64,000 nt of DNA from Leptodactylus fallax (GCA_947044405.1 CAMRHE010000322.1:2108001-2172000), one strand, 5' to 3'; positions 25,359-37,100 are shown, numbered from the stretch's first letter. The notes: generated by a model from the sequence alone, not told the origin. Numbers and translations: made by a program.

Positions 25359-25908
25359 ATTTCATTCCCTGTAAACTATGCTACACTACCTTATATCCCA
25401 GTTATTGATTTCAACAATTCCTGAAGTTTTTATTTATAGGATTAAGTACCTTCAGATCCACCACAGAGCATATATCCCACCCTTAGGCTAGATTCACATA
25501 AAAAAAGGTGCAAAACATTCCTTTATCCACTTTTTCACTGACGTCTTGCACCCGAGGGGCACCAGTTTTCATGGATCCCCCATACATTTCAGTGTATGGA
25601 GGGAGCTGTAAAAACAATCAGAAATAGGAAATGACTCATTCAATGACGTCTGTTTAAAAAAAAAAATGGACATCACACGGCCATTATTCACTGCCTTGGG
25701 GTATACAAAATAAATGTATTTTCCTAATGACAAATGCTTTACATCCGAAGCAAGATTGAACTGACACTTATCACTGCCTTTGAAACTGCTTTTTTATACA
25801 AGTTTGGAAAAAGTACATACCTTTACTACTACTATTTACCCATTAAATGTGTTTTTCATCTCATACTTTTATGGCATATGCAGAAAATATGCTATAAAAC
25901 CTGATCTA
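25104..25908. other. Short repeats, no gene
   Basis: Contains a (TA)n near 25196, a (CT)n tract at 25296-25348 and a MITE-like piece at about 25490-25720 that starts AGGCTAGATTCACAT. Nothing here supports a gene. Confidence 0.5.
25296..25348. repeat. (CT)n microsatellite
   Basis: A pure CT run of about 52 bp followed by a short TA run. Confidence 0.98.
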
Positions 25909-25914
25909 CAGTTA

Positions 25915-27546
25915 CAGTGGGTACAGAAAGTATTCAGACCCCTTTACATTTTTCACTCTGTTTCCTTGCAGCCATTTGCTAAAAGCAAAAAAGTTCATTT
26001 TATTTCTCATTAATGTACACTCAGCACCCCATCTTGACAGAAGAAAAAACAGAAATGTAGATATTTTTGCAAATTTATTAAAAAAGAAAAACTGAAATAT
26101 CACATGGTCATAAGTATTCAGACCCTTTGCTCAGTATTGAGTATAAGCCCCCTATTGATCTAGTACAGCCATGAGTCGTCTTGGGAATGATGCATCAAGT
26201 TTTTCACATCTGGATTTGGGGATCCTCTTCCATTCTTCCTTGCAGATCCTCTCTAGTTCCGTCAGGTTGGATGGTGAACGTTGGTGGACAGTCATTTTCA
26301 GGTCTCTCCAGAGATGCTCAATTGGGTTGAGGTCAGGGCTCTGGCTGGGACAGTCAAGAATGCTCACAGAGTTGTTCCGAAGCCACTCCTTTGTTATTTT
26401 AGCTGTGTGCTTAGGGTCATTGTCTTGTTGAAAGGTGAACCTTCGGCTCAGTCTGAGGTCCAGAGCACTCTGGAAGAGGTTTTCTTCCAGGATATTTCTG
26501 TACTTGGCCGCATTTATCCTTCCTTCAATTGCAACCAGTCACCCTGTCCCTGCAGCTGAAAAATACCCCCATAGCATGATGCTGCCACCACGTTTCACTG
26601 TTGGGATTGTATTGGGCAGGTGATGAGCAGTGCCTGGTTTTCTCCACACATACCGCTTAGAATTAACGCCAAAAAGTTCAATCTTCATCTCATCAGACCA
26701 GAGAATCTTATTCCTCATAGTCTGGGAGTCCTTCATGTGTATTTTGGCAAACTCTATGCGGGCTTTCATATGTCTTGCACTGAGGAGAGGCTTCCTTCGG
26801 GCCACTCTGCCATAAAGCCCCGACTGGTGGAGGGCTGCAGTGATAATTGACTTTGTGGAACTTTCTCCCATCTCCCTACTGCATCTCTGGAGCTCAGCCA
26901 CAGTGATCTTTGGGTTCTTCTTTACCTCTCTCACCAAGGCTCTTCTCCCACAATTGCTCAGTTTGGCTGGACGGCCAGGTCTAGGAAGAGTTCTGGTCGT
27001 CCAAAACTTCTTCCATTTAAGGATTATGGAGGCCACTGTGGTCTTAAGAACCTTGAGTGCTACAGAAATTCTTTTGTAACCTTGGCCAGATCTGTGCCTT
27101 GCCACAATTCTGTCTCTGAGCTCCTTGGACAGTTCCTTTGACCTCATGATTCTCATTTGCTCTGACATGCACTGTGAGCGGTGAGGTCTTATATAGCCAG
27201 GTGTGTGCCTTTCCTAATCAAGTTCAATCAGTTTAATTAAACACAGCTGGACTCCAATAAAGGAGTAGAACCATCTCAAGGAGGATCAGAAGGAAATGGA
27301 CAGCATGTGAGTTAAATATGAGTGTCACAGCAAAGGGTCTGAATACTTATGACCAAGTGATATTTCAGTTTTTCTTTTTTAATAAATTTGCAAAAATATC
27401 TACATTTCTGGTTTTATTCTGTCAAGATGGGGTGCTGTGTGTACATTAATGAGAAATAAAATGAACTTTTTTGCTTTTAGCAAATGGCTGCAATGAAACA
27501 AAGAGTGAAAAATTTAAAGGGGTCTGAATACTTTCCGTACCCACTG
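25915..27546 (-). mobile_element. Tc1-like element nested in a Tc1 TIR
   Basis: It is 1632 bp and flanked by TA at 25913-25914 and 27547-27548. The TIRs are about 190 bp, starting CAGTGGGTACAGAAAGTATT and ending AATACTTTCCGTACCCACTG, with inner direct-repeat copies (AAGTATTCAGACCC) near 26110 and 27335. One transposase gene lies on the minus strand. Confidence 0.95.
26152..27168 (-). pseudogene. Tc1 transposase, frameshifted
   Basis: The frame from 27168 starts MSEQMRIMRSKELSKELRDR and has a helix-turn-helix region, the AT-hook-like RPGRPAKLS, and ILWSDEMKIELFG with the first catalytic Asp (Thr to Met just after the DE pair compared with relatives). It keeps the Gly-rich block KRGGSIMLWGYFSAAGTG. 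The frame shifts near 26540; the second Asp region is in another frame and the final part (26367-26152) has [15 protein letters not shown] with the Glu. The native start could be at the second Met (position 7). Not functional as it stands. Confidence 0.9.
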
Positions 27547-28508
27547 TAGGTCCATAAATATTTGGACAGAGGCAACATTTTTCTAATTTTGGTTCTGTAC
27601 ATTACCACAACGAATTTTGAACAAAACCATTCAGATGCAGTTGAAGTTCAGACTTTCAACTTTAATTCAGTGGGTTGAACAAAATTATTGCATAAAAATG
27701 TGAGGAACCAAAGCATTTATTACACACAATCCCTTCATTTCAGGGGCTCAAAATTAAATGGACAAATTAAATAATTGTAAATAAAATGTTAATTTCTAAT
27801 ACTTGGTTGAAAACTCTTTGGCAATGACTGAAGTCTTTAACTCATGGACATCACCAGACGCTGTGTTTCCTCCTTTTCAATGCTCGGCTAGGCCGTTACC
27901 GCAGCGGTTTTCAGTTGCTGTTTGTTTGTGGGCCTGTCTGAAGTTGAGATCAGGTGACTGACTTGGCCATTCAAGAATATTCCACTTCTTTGCTTTAATA
28001 AACTCCTGGGTTGTTTTGGGTTTATGTTTTTGGTCATTGTCCATCTGTATTATGAAACGCCGGCCAATCAGTTTGGCTGGATTTGATACAGTGTGTCTGA
28101 ATAGCACAGAATACAACCGGCTGCTTCTGTCCTGTGTGACATCATCAATAAACACTAGTGACCCAGTGCCCCTTGCAGCCATTCATGGCCAAGCCATCAC
28201 ACTGCCTCCGCCATGTTTTACAGATGATGTAGTATGCTTTGGATCAAGAGCTGTAACACGCCTTCGCCATACTTTTTTCTTTCCATCATTCTGGTAGAGG
28301 TTGATCGTGGTTTCATCTGTCCAAAGAATGTTTTAGATGGTTTTTTTTTTTTTATCAAAGTCCAAAGTAGCCTTTTTATTCTTGAGGCTTACGAGTGGCT
28401 TGCACCGTGCGGTGAACCCTCTGTATTTACTTTCATGCAGTCTTCTGTTTATGGTAGATTTGGATATTAATAAGCCTACATTCTGGAGAGTGTTTGTTCA
28501 CTTTGTTG

Positions 28509-29283
28509 TCTGCTGCAGAGCGGTCGCCATAGCTACTGGGTCTCCCGCTGTAATGTACAGCGCAGACGTGGAGCTAATGCCCACGATCAGAATCCACACT
28601 GAACGCGGGCATTACTACTTCAAAGCCCCCACCCTAAAGTGGAAAAGTAGCCCCTGGGGCCGGTCCCCACCAGCCCCGTACCTTTGAAGTTGCAGGTTGG
28701 CTCCCACGCGGCGAGATCGCGGGAGCCGTCCTGTTCCTATGACAGCCGGGAGCCTTATGAAGGCTCCCAGGCTTGTCATAGGACTATTACTATTGTGGCT
28801 GGTCTATTACCAGCCACAATAGCATTGTACAGAATCTCCCATAGACTGCAATACAGTTATACAGTTGTATTGCAGTCTATGGGATTTGCAATCAAATGAT
28901 TGCAGGTTCAAGCCCCCGAGGGGGGGGGGTAATAAAATAGTAAAAAAAAAAAGTTAAAAAAATAAATAAGTAAAAGTTCTAAATCACCCCCTTTCCCTAG
29001 AATACGTATAAAAGTAGAAAATGATTGTGAAACACATACACATTAGGTATCCCTGTGTCCGAAAACACACGGTTTACAAACTTATAAAAATATTTTTCCT
29101 GTACAGTGAACGTCATAGCAGGGAAAAAAAAAATCAAAAGTGCCGTGTTTTTCACTGTTTTCACCTTTGATTTGAATAAAAAGTGATCTAAGCAATAGAC
29201 ATTCCCCAAAATGGTATAACTAAAAACATCTGGTTCTGCAAAAAAAGATGCCCTACAGGGTACGGCTGCAGAGCCACCTGTCA
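28509..29283 (-). mobile_element. Truncated copy of the 41381-42466 family
   Basis: It shares the order of landmarks with the TTAA element at 41381: a GAAGGCTCCCAGGCTTGTCA block, a palindrome (GACTGCAATACAG then CTGTATTGCAGTC), A-rich runs, TCACCCCCTTTCCCTAGA, AGGTATCC, a TGAACGTCATAGCAGG-like block and TAAAAAGTGATC. Neither terminus is present. It has no coding capacity. The piece 29370-29440 (CTTATAGTCCGAAAAATACG) is another common short repeat. Confidence 0.65.
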
Positions 29284-29489
29284 ATGTGACCTTGCAGCTG
29301 TTGCAAAAACACAACTCCCATATATTAAATATTTTACCATTTCTTGCTTCAAAATTTTTTTTCCCCTATTTTCCTCCTCTAAAACCTAGGTGCGTCTTAT
29401 GGTCCGGTGTGTCTTATAGTCCGAAAAATACGGTATTTCCTTTTTATTTTAGGATTGACATGTGTTTATACCAAGCATGCTTTAAAGTC

Positions 29490-30000
29490 ACTTACTAAAG
29501 ACTTCCCAACCACACCTGCTGGAAGTTTATTCCAAGCCCCAACCAAAAGTAATATTTCCTGACATTGCTTCTAATCTTCCCCCCAACAATTTTCAGATTG
29601 TGTCCCCTTGTTCTTGTATTTATTTTTTATTTTTTATTTTTTTTAACACTTTCGACCTGAACTTTATACCTTTACATATTAAAGGTTTCATTCATGTGCC
29701 ACTTCCTTTCTCTGCTCAAGGCTACATAGATTAAGTTCATTAAGCCTCTCCTGATACGTTTTATGCTTCAGAACCTCCACCATTTTCATAACCTGCCTTT
29801 GCACCCGATCAATGTTATCTATGTCTTTTTATAGAATGGGTCTCCAGAACTGGACATAGCATTCCAGATGAGCTCTCATTAATGTGCAGTACAGCAGGAT
29901 CACAATCTTTTTCTCTTCCTATGGTTTGTACATCATGAAGCCAAACATCCTATTACTTTCTCAGTCACCTGGCCCAAGAAAATGTGTTGGGGGGAATTCA
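29490..30000 (-). pseudogene. LINE remnant, CR1-like RT C-terminus
   Basis: On the minus strand the region reads in broken frames YQERLNELNLCSLEQRK and, further down, WNKLPAGVVGKSLVSDFKAC, which resembles the segment behind the RT core of CR1/L2-group LINEs. A poly-T run at 29615-29645 interrupts it. A second, shorter piece of the same family is at 59510-59640. Confidence 0.5.
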
Positions 30001-30380
30001 CTGAAGTCAATTGGTTGAGAGGCTGGGTTACACAATTTTGTTATTGTCAGCTTGAGAACATAACGGTTTTGGTTTTCTGCAGCAGTTTTTCTTTGCCCAT
30101 CGCCATTAGTCCTTTCTTGTCTTCCCTCATTTCACCCTCCCCCTCTTTTCTCCTTTAATACTTGAATATTAATGCAACACTAGAGCTTTATATGCATTAT
30201 AGATAGGGATCATGTAGCTCACACTTTTAGTCCAATTCAGTCAGCCCATAGGTTTGCTACAAAGGATGATCTTAAACTAAAATGAAAAAGAAAAAGTAGA
30301 TATATAACTTTCTGCTTCATGACCCACAATAATAGTGCTCCATTAGGGCCTATACAGTGATGATGTCTTTGTAGTGCTCC
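30001..30380. other. No recognised feature
   Basis: Nothing that supports a gene or an element boundary was seen. Confidence 0.3.
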
Positions 30381-30760
30381 ATTTCCAGTAAAGATTACAC
30401 CTTGGGGCTCAATATATTGTATGTTGCCCTCTTAGTTCCTATCACATGCTGTCACACAGTTTAATTTATCCTTATTGCCCCCAACACAGTATTATGTCCT
30501 TTTAGTGCCTTCCTTGAGGTATGATTTCCCTTAGTGCCTTCACACAGCATAATGTTCCCACACAGTATAATGCACCCTTAGTGCCATCAACATAGTATCA
30601 TTCCACCTTAATGCTTCCGCAGATAGTGTGATGTACCCTTAACGCAACACAGTAGAATGCCCCTCAGTACCCCTTACACAGTATACTGCCCCCTTAATGT
30701 CCCCACACAGTATGATGCCTCCCAGTATCCCCAATACAGAAATAGTGCCCTAAAAGGTAA
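30381..30760. repeat. Degenerate minisatellite, about 30-bp unit
   Basis: Repeats of the type CACAGTATAATGC and CCCTTAGTGCC. It resembles the arrays at 1-575 and 16875-17350 and is probably the core of a similar element whose ends were not found. From 30761 to 31370 nothing is recognised. Confidence 0.6.
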
Positions 30761-31672
30761 TACTAACTTAGCAAGATTTCCACAGAACAGTCTGCAGGTC
30801 TCATCTGTGCTTCTTTGGATCGTAAGGGTTACATCAGGGTTAGTGGTACATTGTATTCAACTGTGTCTGTATTCAAAGGATATAGATACAGTTAATCAGA
30901 ACACACTGCAGAATGAAAGGGTAATCCGGGTCTGCAGCCAGCTTCTCCTCAATCCTTCAAACCAGCTGTTATTTTGGCAATCGTTTCAGGAAACTGGCCG
31001 ATCCCACACCTGGGACAAAGATTTAATTTGCTCCTCCCCAACCTATCTGAACTTGCTATATAACATATATTTGTTATACAAATGTATATAATTAAATTAG
31101 CTTCCTTTAATAAAAAGCTAATGGTGGGATAGCAAACTATGCCCAGTTACTGACTGTGACAGTGACAGACTAAGTTAACCATACTGCTATTCAGAATGAC
31201 CCCTACATATGACATCCTGAAGAGAGCCCATCCTGTATCATATTGCAGTTTACTGCCAACGTGCTGCAGGGTACCTATTAAAGAGGTCACCATTGCCCCA
31301 GATGTGTTTTTGCAGAAAGTCCATGTCAAAAAGGAAAGATTGTCTAGATTCTGAGAAGAACTCACCTATACAGTGCCTTGCGAAAGTATTCAGCCCTCTT
31401 GAACTTTTCAACCTTTTGCCACATTTCAGGATTCAAACAGAGATATAAAATTTTAATTTTTTGGTGAAGAACCAACAATTGGGACACAATTGTGAAGTGG
31501 AACGAAATTTATTGGTTATTTTAAACTTTTGTAAAAAATAAAAAACTGAAAAGTGGGGCGTGCAATATTATTTGGCCCCTTTACTTTCAGTGCAGCAAAC
31601 TCACTCCAGAAGTTCAGTGAGGATCTCTGAATGATCCAATGTTGTCCTAAATGACTGATGATGATAAATATA

Positions 31673-32023
31673 GGGACAAGAATCTCTCACATTGAGGAGA
31701 GCACCAGTGAAGGTGTGTAGAGATTTTAATTGCCTTTCGCCCTCTACTTAGCATCTACATATCACAAGGCATTATGGGAAAGGAGCTGGGGAGCTCATGC
31801 TCCCTCTATTGGATGTAACAGATCCTCAATTTGCTTTTGACTCACCGAGCCTTGAGACAGCAAAAGGGATCTTAGCCAAGCCAAGCCAGATAAGTGAAAT
31901 TGGCTTGGCTAAGATCCCTTTTGCTGTCTCAAGGCTCGGTGAGTCAAAAGCAAATTGAGGATCTGTTACATCCAATAGAGGGCGCATGAGCTCCCCAGCT
32001 CCTTTCCCATAATGCCTTGTGAT
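31673..32023. mobile_element. Fold-back insertion with 15-bp target duplication
   Basis: The insertion is flanked by a perfect 15-bp direct repeat ATGATGATAAATATA (31658-31672 and 32024-32038). It contains an 88-bp unpaired left part (31673-31760) and a hairpin: a 123-bp left arm (31761-31883), a 17-base loop (31884-31900) and a 123-bp right arm (31901-32023). The arms differ at about one position. It has no coding sequence. The length of the target duplication is unusual for a DNA MITE and recalls retroposition. Confidence 0.85.
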
Positions 32024-32123
32024 ATGATGATAAATATAATCCACCTGTGTGTAATCAAGTCTCCGTATAAATGCACCTGCTCTGTGATAGTCTCAGGGTT
32101 CTGTTTAAAGCGCAGAGAGCATC

Positions 32124-33143
32124 ATGAAGACCAAGGAACACACCAGGCAGGTCCGTGATACTGTTGTGGAGAAGTTTAAAGCCAGATTTGGATACAAAAA
32201 GATTTCCCAAACTTAAAACATCCCAAGGAGCACTGTGCAAGCGATCATATTGAAATGGAAGGAGTATCAGACCACTGCAAATCTACCAAGATCCAGCCGT
32301 CCCTCTAAACTTTCATCTCAAACAAGGAGAAGACTGATCAGAGATGCAGCCAAGAGGTCCATGATCACTCTGGATGAACTGCAGAGATCTATAGCTGAGG
32401 TGGGAGAGTCTGTCCATAGGACAACAATCAGTCGTACACTGCACAAATCTGGCCTTTATGGAAGAGTGGAAAGAAGAAAGACATTTCTCAAAGATATCCA
32501 TAAAAAGTCTCATTTAAAGTTTGCCACAAGCCACCTGGGAGACACACCAAACATGTGGAAGAAGGTGCTCTGGTCAGATGAAACCAAAATCGAACTTTTT
32601 GGCCACAATGCAAAACGATATGTTTGGCGTAAAAGCAACACAGCTCATCACCTTGAACACACCATCCCCACTGTCAAACATGGTGGTGGCAGCATCATGG
32701 TTTGGGCCTACTTTTCTTCAGCAGGGACAGGGAAGATGGTTAAAATTGATGGGAAGATGGATGGAGCCAAATACAGGACCATTCTGGAAGAAAACCTGTT
32801 GGAGTCTGCAAAAGACCTGAGACTGGGATGGAGATTTATCTTCCAAGAAGACAATGATCCCAAACATAAAGCAAAATCTACAATGGAATGGTTCACAAAT
32901 AAACGTATCCTGGTGTTAGAATGGCCAAGTCAAAGTCCAGACCTGAATCCAATCGAGAATCTGTGGAAAGAGCTGAAAACTGCTGTTCACAAATGCTCTC
33001 CATCCAACCTCACTGAGCTTGAGCTGTTTTCCAAGGAAGAATGGGCAAGAATTTCAGTCTCTCGATGTGCAAAACTGATAGAGACATACCCCAAGCGACT
33101 TACAGCTGTAATCGCAGCAAAAGGTGGCACTACAAAGTATTAA
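32124..33143 (+). pseudogene. Tc1 transposase (DD34E), one stop codon
   Basis: The start at 32124 (MKTKEHTRQVRDTVVEKFKA) fits the family and gives 339 residues to the stop after GGTTKY, the normal length. One in-frame TAA at 32214-32216 (codon 31) interrupts the helix-turn-helix region; downstream the frame is open to the end. The DNA-binding domain continues with VQAIILKWKEYQTT. The catalytic triad is visible: VLWSDETKIELFG (Asp), FQEDNDPKHKAKST (Asp) and [14 protein letters not shown] (Glu). This is the best preserved Tc1 gene in the window. Confidence 0.92.
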
Positions 33144-33357
33144 CTTAAGGGGGCCGAATAATTTGGCATGCCCCACTTTTCAGTGTATGTTTTACAAAAG
33201 TTTAAAATATCCAATAAATTTCGTTCCACTTCACGATTGTGTCCCCCTTGTTGTTTCTTCACCAAAAAATTAAAATTTTATATCCTTATGTTTGAAGCCT
33301 GAAATGTGGCAAAAGGTTGAAAAGTTCAAGGGGGCCAAATACTTTCGCAAGGCACTG

Positions 33358-33944
33358 TACCTTACCTTTACCTCACCTTTACCTCAGACAGGAGGATGAT
33401 AGTGCTTATATAACTGTATGAAAATAAGTCCTTCCTCTGTGTGACACCCGTAAAATGGTCTACCTTCATAGAGCTTCTCTTGGATGTTGCTATTGGTTGC
33501 TGACAATTCTTGACAGTGCTGCTGTACCAAGGTAAAAAATGCAAAACTGGCTATTGAAATAGGCCACACGGCTTACAGGTGCAAAATTGTGTGGCTACTT
33601 AACAATGGATTTAAGAACTTCAGCAGTCACATACCACAGCAGTTATTGCCCACATCACTATTGACCAAGTGCTACCCTGTGTGGTCATACCCTAACAAGG
33701 ACATATACCTATCGATAACTCCGTACATAAATTAAGACCTGGAGAATGGGGATGTCATTCTAAGAAGGAGAAAATCATAACTCAATAGAGCAGTAACATC
33801 TATTTACGTCACATATAGATGTAATAAATGTCAGGTTTCTATGCCTTTACGTGATTTTTTTTTCCTTACTGTTTTATTGCAAAAAGAAAATGTAAAAAAA
33901 CAGAAGTCTTTCATTGAATTGTGACAAGGGATATTTGCTGACAG
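33358..33944. other. No recognised feature
   Basis: AT-rich sequence between the Tc1 element and the next MITE. No supported gene. Confidence 0.3.
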
Positions 33945-34372
33945 TTAAAGGGGTTGTCCAGGCAAAATTGGACATTAAATTTATTCTTTAAATAGGCCAG
34001 GGGCAGTGAAAAAAATGTAAAAAAAAAAAAAATCATACTCACCTTTCCCCGATGCTTCGGTGCCTCTCAGCGCGGTCAGGTCTTCTCAGTCCAGTGTTGA
34101 CCTGTGGCACAAGTCCCAGCCACATGTGACCGCTGAGGCCAAACTACCTGTGACATCATGGGTCTCTTCCTGAGTCCTTAGCCTAATCAACAGAAGGGAT
34201 CCGTGATGTCATGCAGCTGTTTCACTTTGAGAAGATGACGCAGCAGCAGGACCGGACCACGCTGGGAGGACATCGTCGCATCAGGGACAGGTGTTTTTTT
34301 TTTTTTTTTTTTACCTCCTCCCCCCTCCCAGCCTATATAACATTTAACAATTTGCCTGGACAACCTCTTTAA
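33945..34372. mobile_element. TTAA-flanked MITE
   Basis: The ends are TTAAAGGGGTTGTCCAGGC at 33945 and GCCTGGACAACCTCTTTAA at 34354-34372. Inside are poly-A and poly-T runs, ACTCACCTTTCCCCGATGC and the inverse-like CATCAGGGACAGGTG. It is the same family as 53030-53464 and the element starting at 50074. No coding sequence. Confidence 0.9.
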
Positions 34373-34737
34373 GCAAAGCTTTTAAAGCTATTAAAAGACT
34401 GGAGTGAAGAGAAACAAAGGGTTATAAGGTTATGAAAGTTAAGCGTTGATGGTAAAAAAAAATAATTAAATTGTTGCTAGTTCTATACATAACCATAAGG
34501 TATACTGTAAAAAGATTAATTAATGGGGAAATTATTATTATAATCGTCTCAATGTGGCCCTGCTGTAGAAGCCATCTTGTCAGGGACGGTTTTAAACAAA
34601 CAAAGTAGGGCCCTGGGCAAAATCAAAAGTGGGGCCCTAAATGTTGAAATATTGTACCTACTACATAGTCATATTCTGTTAATTCGATGTGCTGCAGTGC
34701 CTATCACTGGAATTTACTGGAGTGTTCCTAAGGTCTT

Positions 34738-35053
34738 TAAGGCCAGGGCCCCACATTGCGAAGACTCAGCATTTTGGCCACAGCAGAAACACTGCAGCAA
34801 AAAACGCTGCGTTTTACAGTACCTGCAAAGTGGAGGGGATTCTGGCTAATCCCATACACACACACTGCAAAAAAAAAATCTGCAGTGGAAAAGTTGCGTT
34901 TTCACAGCATGTCAATTATACTGTCTGAAACACTGGCATTATCCGTATAGGTATAATAGGTGCAGAGAGTCCACAGAGGAAAACTCTGAGATCACAATTA
35001 AATATGCAATGTGTTTCTGCCAGTCTTTTCCGCAGCATGGGGCCTTAGCCTGA
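34738..35053. mobile_element. MITE with GGCCCCACATTGCG-type ends
   Basis: The left end TTAAGGCCAGGGCCCCACAT and the right end GCATGGGGCCTTAGCC are imperfect inverses, and the interior is palindromic in patches (TGCAGC and GCTGCGTT motifs). Related copies are at 42849-43229, 55512-56097 and 58920-59281. From 34373 to 34737 no gene is seen; 34590-34640 has GGGCCCTGGGCAAAAT, a piece of another dispersed repeat. Confidence 0.7.
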
Positions 35054-35073
35054 AGGGGTTGTTTCATATATAT

Positions 35074-35647
35074 TGTAGGGATCAGCTCACACGGTGGGGG
35101 CGGCAATGACCATGTTCACACACAGCAGGTTTTTCTCAAATGGTGATGGTGCTTTATTTAGCAAAATAAACACAAAGCAAACTGTGTCCAAACGAAACAA
35201 AAATACCTAGGCCTGTCCGGCCGCTGGCTAACACTTCACATACCTGTCTAGTCTCGTGCAGGTACAAAATGAAAATAGCAGCAAAACACGCTGGCTTAGT
35301 GCCAACTTCACACATTAAGAGTGGTGTTGTCCTCACCACTTCCAGCATCTCAGAGCTCCCTTTTATCAGGCTTCCTTCCCAATAAACACAACACAGGAAG
35401 GCGCACCTGGGAGTGCCTGGGGTTAGGGAGAAAAACCCGTAGCGGACTAAGGGTGTGGACTGGAGAGCACCCACTACCAAACCTGCCCTCCAGTCCAAAA
35501 AAACCAGCCCATGTAACAACAAACAAAACCCTAGCAGACTATGGTCTGCTAAGCAATGCAAAACCCAGTTTTTCTTCATCTCACCTGTCTGAGAAAACCA
35601 GGCGAGATATACACCCCGTCCACTATTCTGCCGTACACCTTACCACA
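35074..35647 (-). repeat. 3' LTR of the Gypsy element
   Basis: It is 574 bp and on the minus strand starts TGTGGTAAGGTGTACGG and ends CTGATCCCTACA, so it has the TG...CA borders. An AATAAA signal lies on the minus strand near 35164. It is directly preceded by a G-rich polypurine tract (35668-35648). The near-identical isolated copy at 12797-13367 supports the borders. The open frames of 141 and 124 codons inside it are not genes. Confidence 0.95.
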
Positions 35648-36227
35648 TATCCCCCCCCCTCTTCTCCAGACCAGAGGTCTGGGCACTTTTACTGAATAAA
35701 CAGTACACCCCGGACAACGCATCTGCATTTCCTTTCAATTTTCCAGGTCTATGTTCCACCTTATAACTGAAGTTCTGTAAGGAGAGAAACCATCGGGTCA
35801 CGCTTGCATTTCTCTCCTTATTTTGCTTCATCCAGGTTAGTGGAGCATGGTCTGTCACCAACACAAATTCCCTACCCAGCAGATAATATTTTAGGGATTC
35901 TAACGCCCACTTGACAGCCAAACACACTCTTTCCACTATGGCATAATTTTTTTCTGCTGGGGTCAGTTTCCTGCTCAGGTACATCACTGGGTGTTCTTCC
36001 CCATTTACCACCTGTGACAGGACGGCTCCCAAACCTGTATCAGATGTATCTGTCTGGACCAAAAATTGTTTCCTAAAATCTGGGGAGACAAGTACCGGTT
36101 GTTCACACAGGGCCGATTTTAGGCTCTGAAAAGCCTTTTCTGCCTCTGGAGTCCACTTTATCATTACAGACTTACCTCCTTTTGTTAAGTCTGTTAATGG
36201 TGATGCAATGGAGGCAAAGTTGGGCAC
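35640..36227 (-). pseudogene. Gypsy RNase H
   Basis: It starts with the RT tail connection (PNFASIASPLTDLTKGG), then LVQTDTSDTGLGAVLSQ (catalytic Asp), the YAIVERVCLAVKWALESLKY helix, FVLVTDHAPLTWM (Asp) and HRPGKLKGNADALSG. It degrades the RNA strand of the RNA-DNA hybrid during copying. The frame is separated from the RT by a frameshift in an A run near 36276 and by a stop at 36355. Confidence 0.9.
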
Positions 36228-36249
36228 GAACCGACGGTAATACCCGGTT

Positions 36250-37100
36250 ATGCCAAGGAAGGCTCTAACCTGTTTTTTTTGTTAGGGGCCTAGGCCAGTT
36301 CTGTATTGCCTCAATCTTGTTGATCTGGAGTTTTACCAAGCCCTTTCCAATGACTTAACCCAAGTATTTTGCCTCCTCTAGACCCAGTGCACATTTTTCA
36401 GGGTTTATAGTTAGGCCCGCATCACTGATGGAGTCTAAAACTGCCTGTACCTTGCAGAGGTGACTTCTCCAGTCAGCAGAAAATATGACCACATCGTCCA
36501 GGTAAGCCGTGGCATAATCCCGATGTGGTCTCAAGATTAGATCCATCAGCCTCTGAAACGTAGCAGGGGCCCCATGTAACCCGAACGGCATCACTACATA
36601 CTGGAATAGGCCTTCTGGAGTGGAGAATGCCGTCTTCTCTTTAGCCTCATCAGACAACGGTATCTGCCAATAACCTTTTGTCAGATCAAGCGTTGTGATA
36701 TACCTTGCCCTCCCTAGTCTCTCAATCAGTTCATCTACCCTAGGCATGGGGTACGCATCAAACTTTGAGACTTCATTTAATTTCCTGAAGTCATTACAGA
36801 ACCTCCAGGTCCCATTGGGCTTTGGGATTAGTACAATGGGGCTTGACCATTCTGACAGACTCCTCAATGACCCCTAGTTCAAGCATATGCTTGACCTCAG
36901 ATGACACCGCTTCTCTGCGGGCTTCTGGTATGCGGTATGGCTTTAGGTTTACTTTATGGTTGGGCTCAGTCTTAATATGGTGTTTGATCAGGTGAGTACG
37001 GCCTGGTAAGTCAGAAAACTTGCATCTGTTTTCCTGTAGAAACTCTTTTGCTTCCTGTTTCTGGGGCACTGAGAGTGCCTCACCTATCCGTACTGGGGGA
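36250..37100 (-). pseudogene. Gypsy reverse transcriptase
   Basis: The N-terminal part (37100-36870) has NLKPYRIPEARREAVSSEVK. After a frameshift near 36860 come WSSPIVLIPKPNGTWRFCND, TLDLTKGYWQIPL, FGLHGAPATFQRLMD and the catalytic AYLDDVVIFS. It ends EEAKYLG followed by a stop where the family has an aromatic residue. RT makes cDNA in virus-like particles. It lies downstream of the integrase C-terminus in one shared frame (37345-36794), so the order is not an assembly join at a frame break. Confidence 0.9.

Larger units (their letters stand above)
25909..28508 (-). mobile_element. Tc1-like element split by another Tc1, right end lost
   Basis: The terminal sequence CAGTTAGGTCCATAAATATT is split: CAGT at 25909-25912, TA at 25913-25914, then the inner Tc1, then TA and GGTCCATAAATATTTGG from 27547. 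The preceding TA (25907-25908) is its own target site. The minus strand carries a decayed transposase (about 28480-27840), including DNDQKHKPKTTQEF and LEWPSQSPDLN. At about 28508 it meets a different repeat, so the right end is missing. Confidence 0.85.
31371..33357 (+). mobile_element. Tc1-like element with nearly intact transposase
   Basis: It is flanked by TA at 31369-31370 and 33358-33359, with long TIRs starting CAGTGCCTTGCGAAAGTATT and ending CTTTCGCAAGGCACTG. It is 1987 bp long because a 351-bp fold-back sequence (31673-32023) sits in its leader; without it the length would be the usual 1.6 kb. It carries one transposase gene. Confidence 0.95.
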
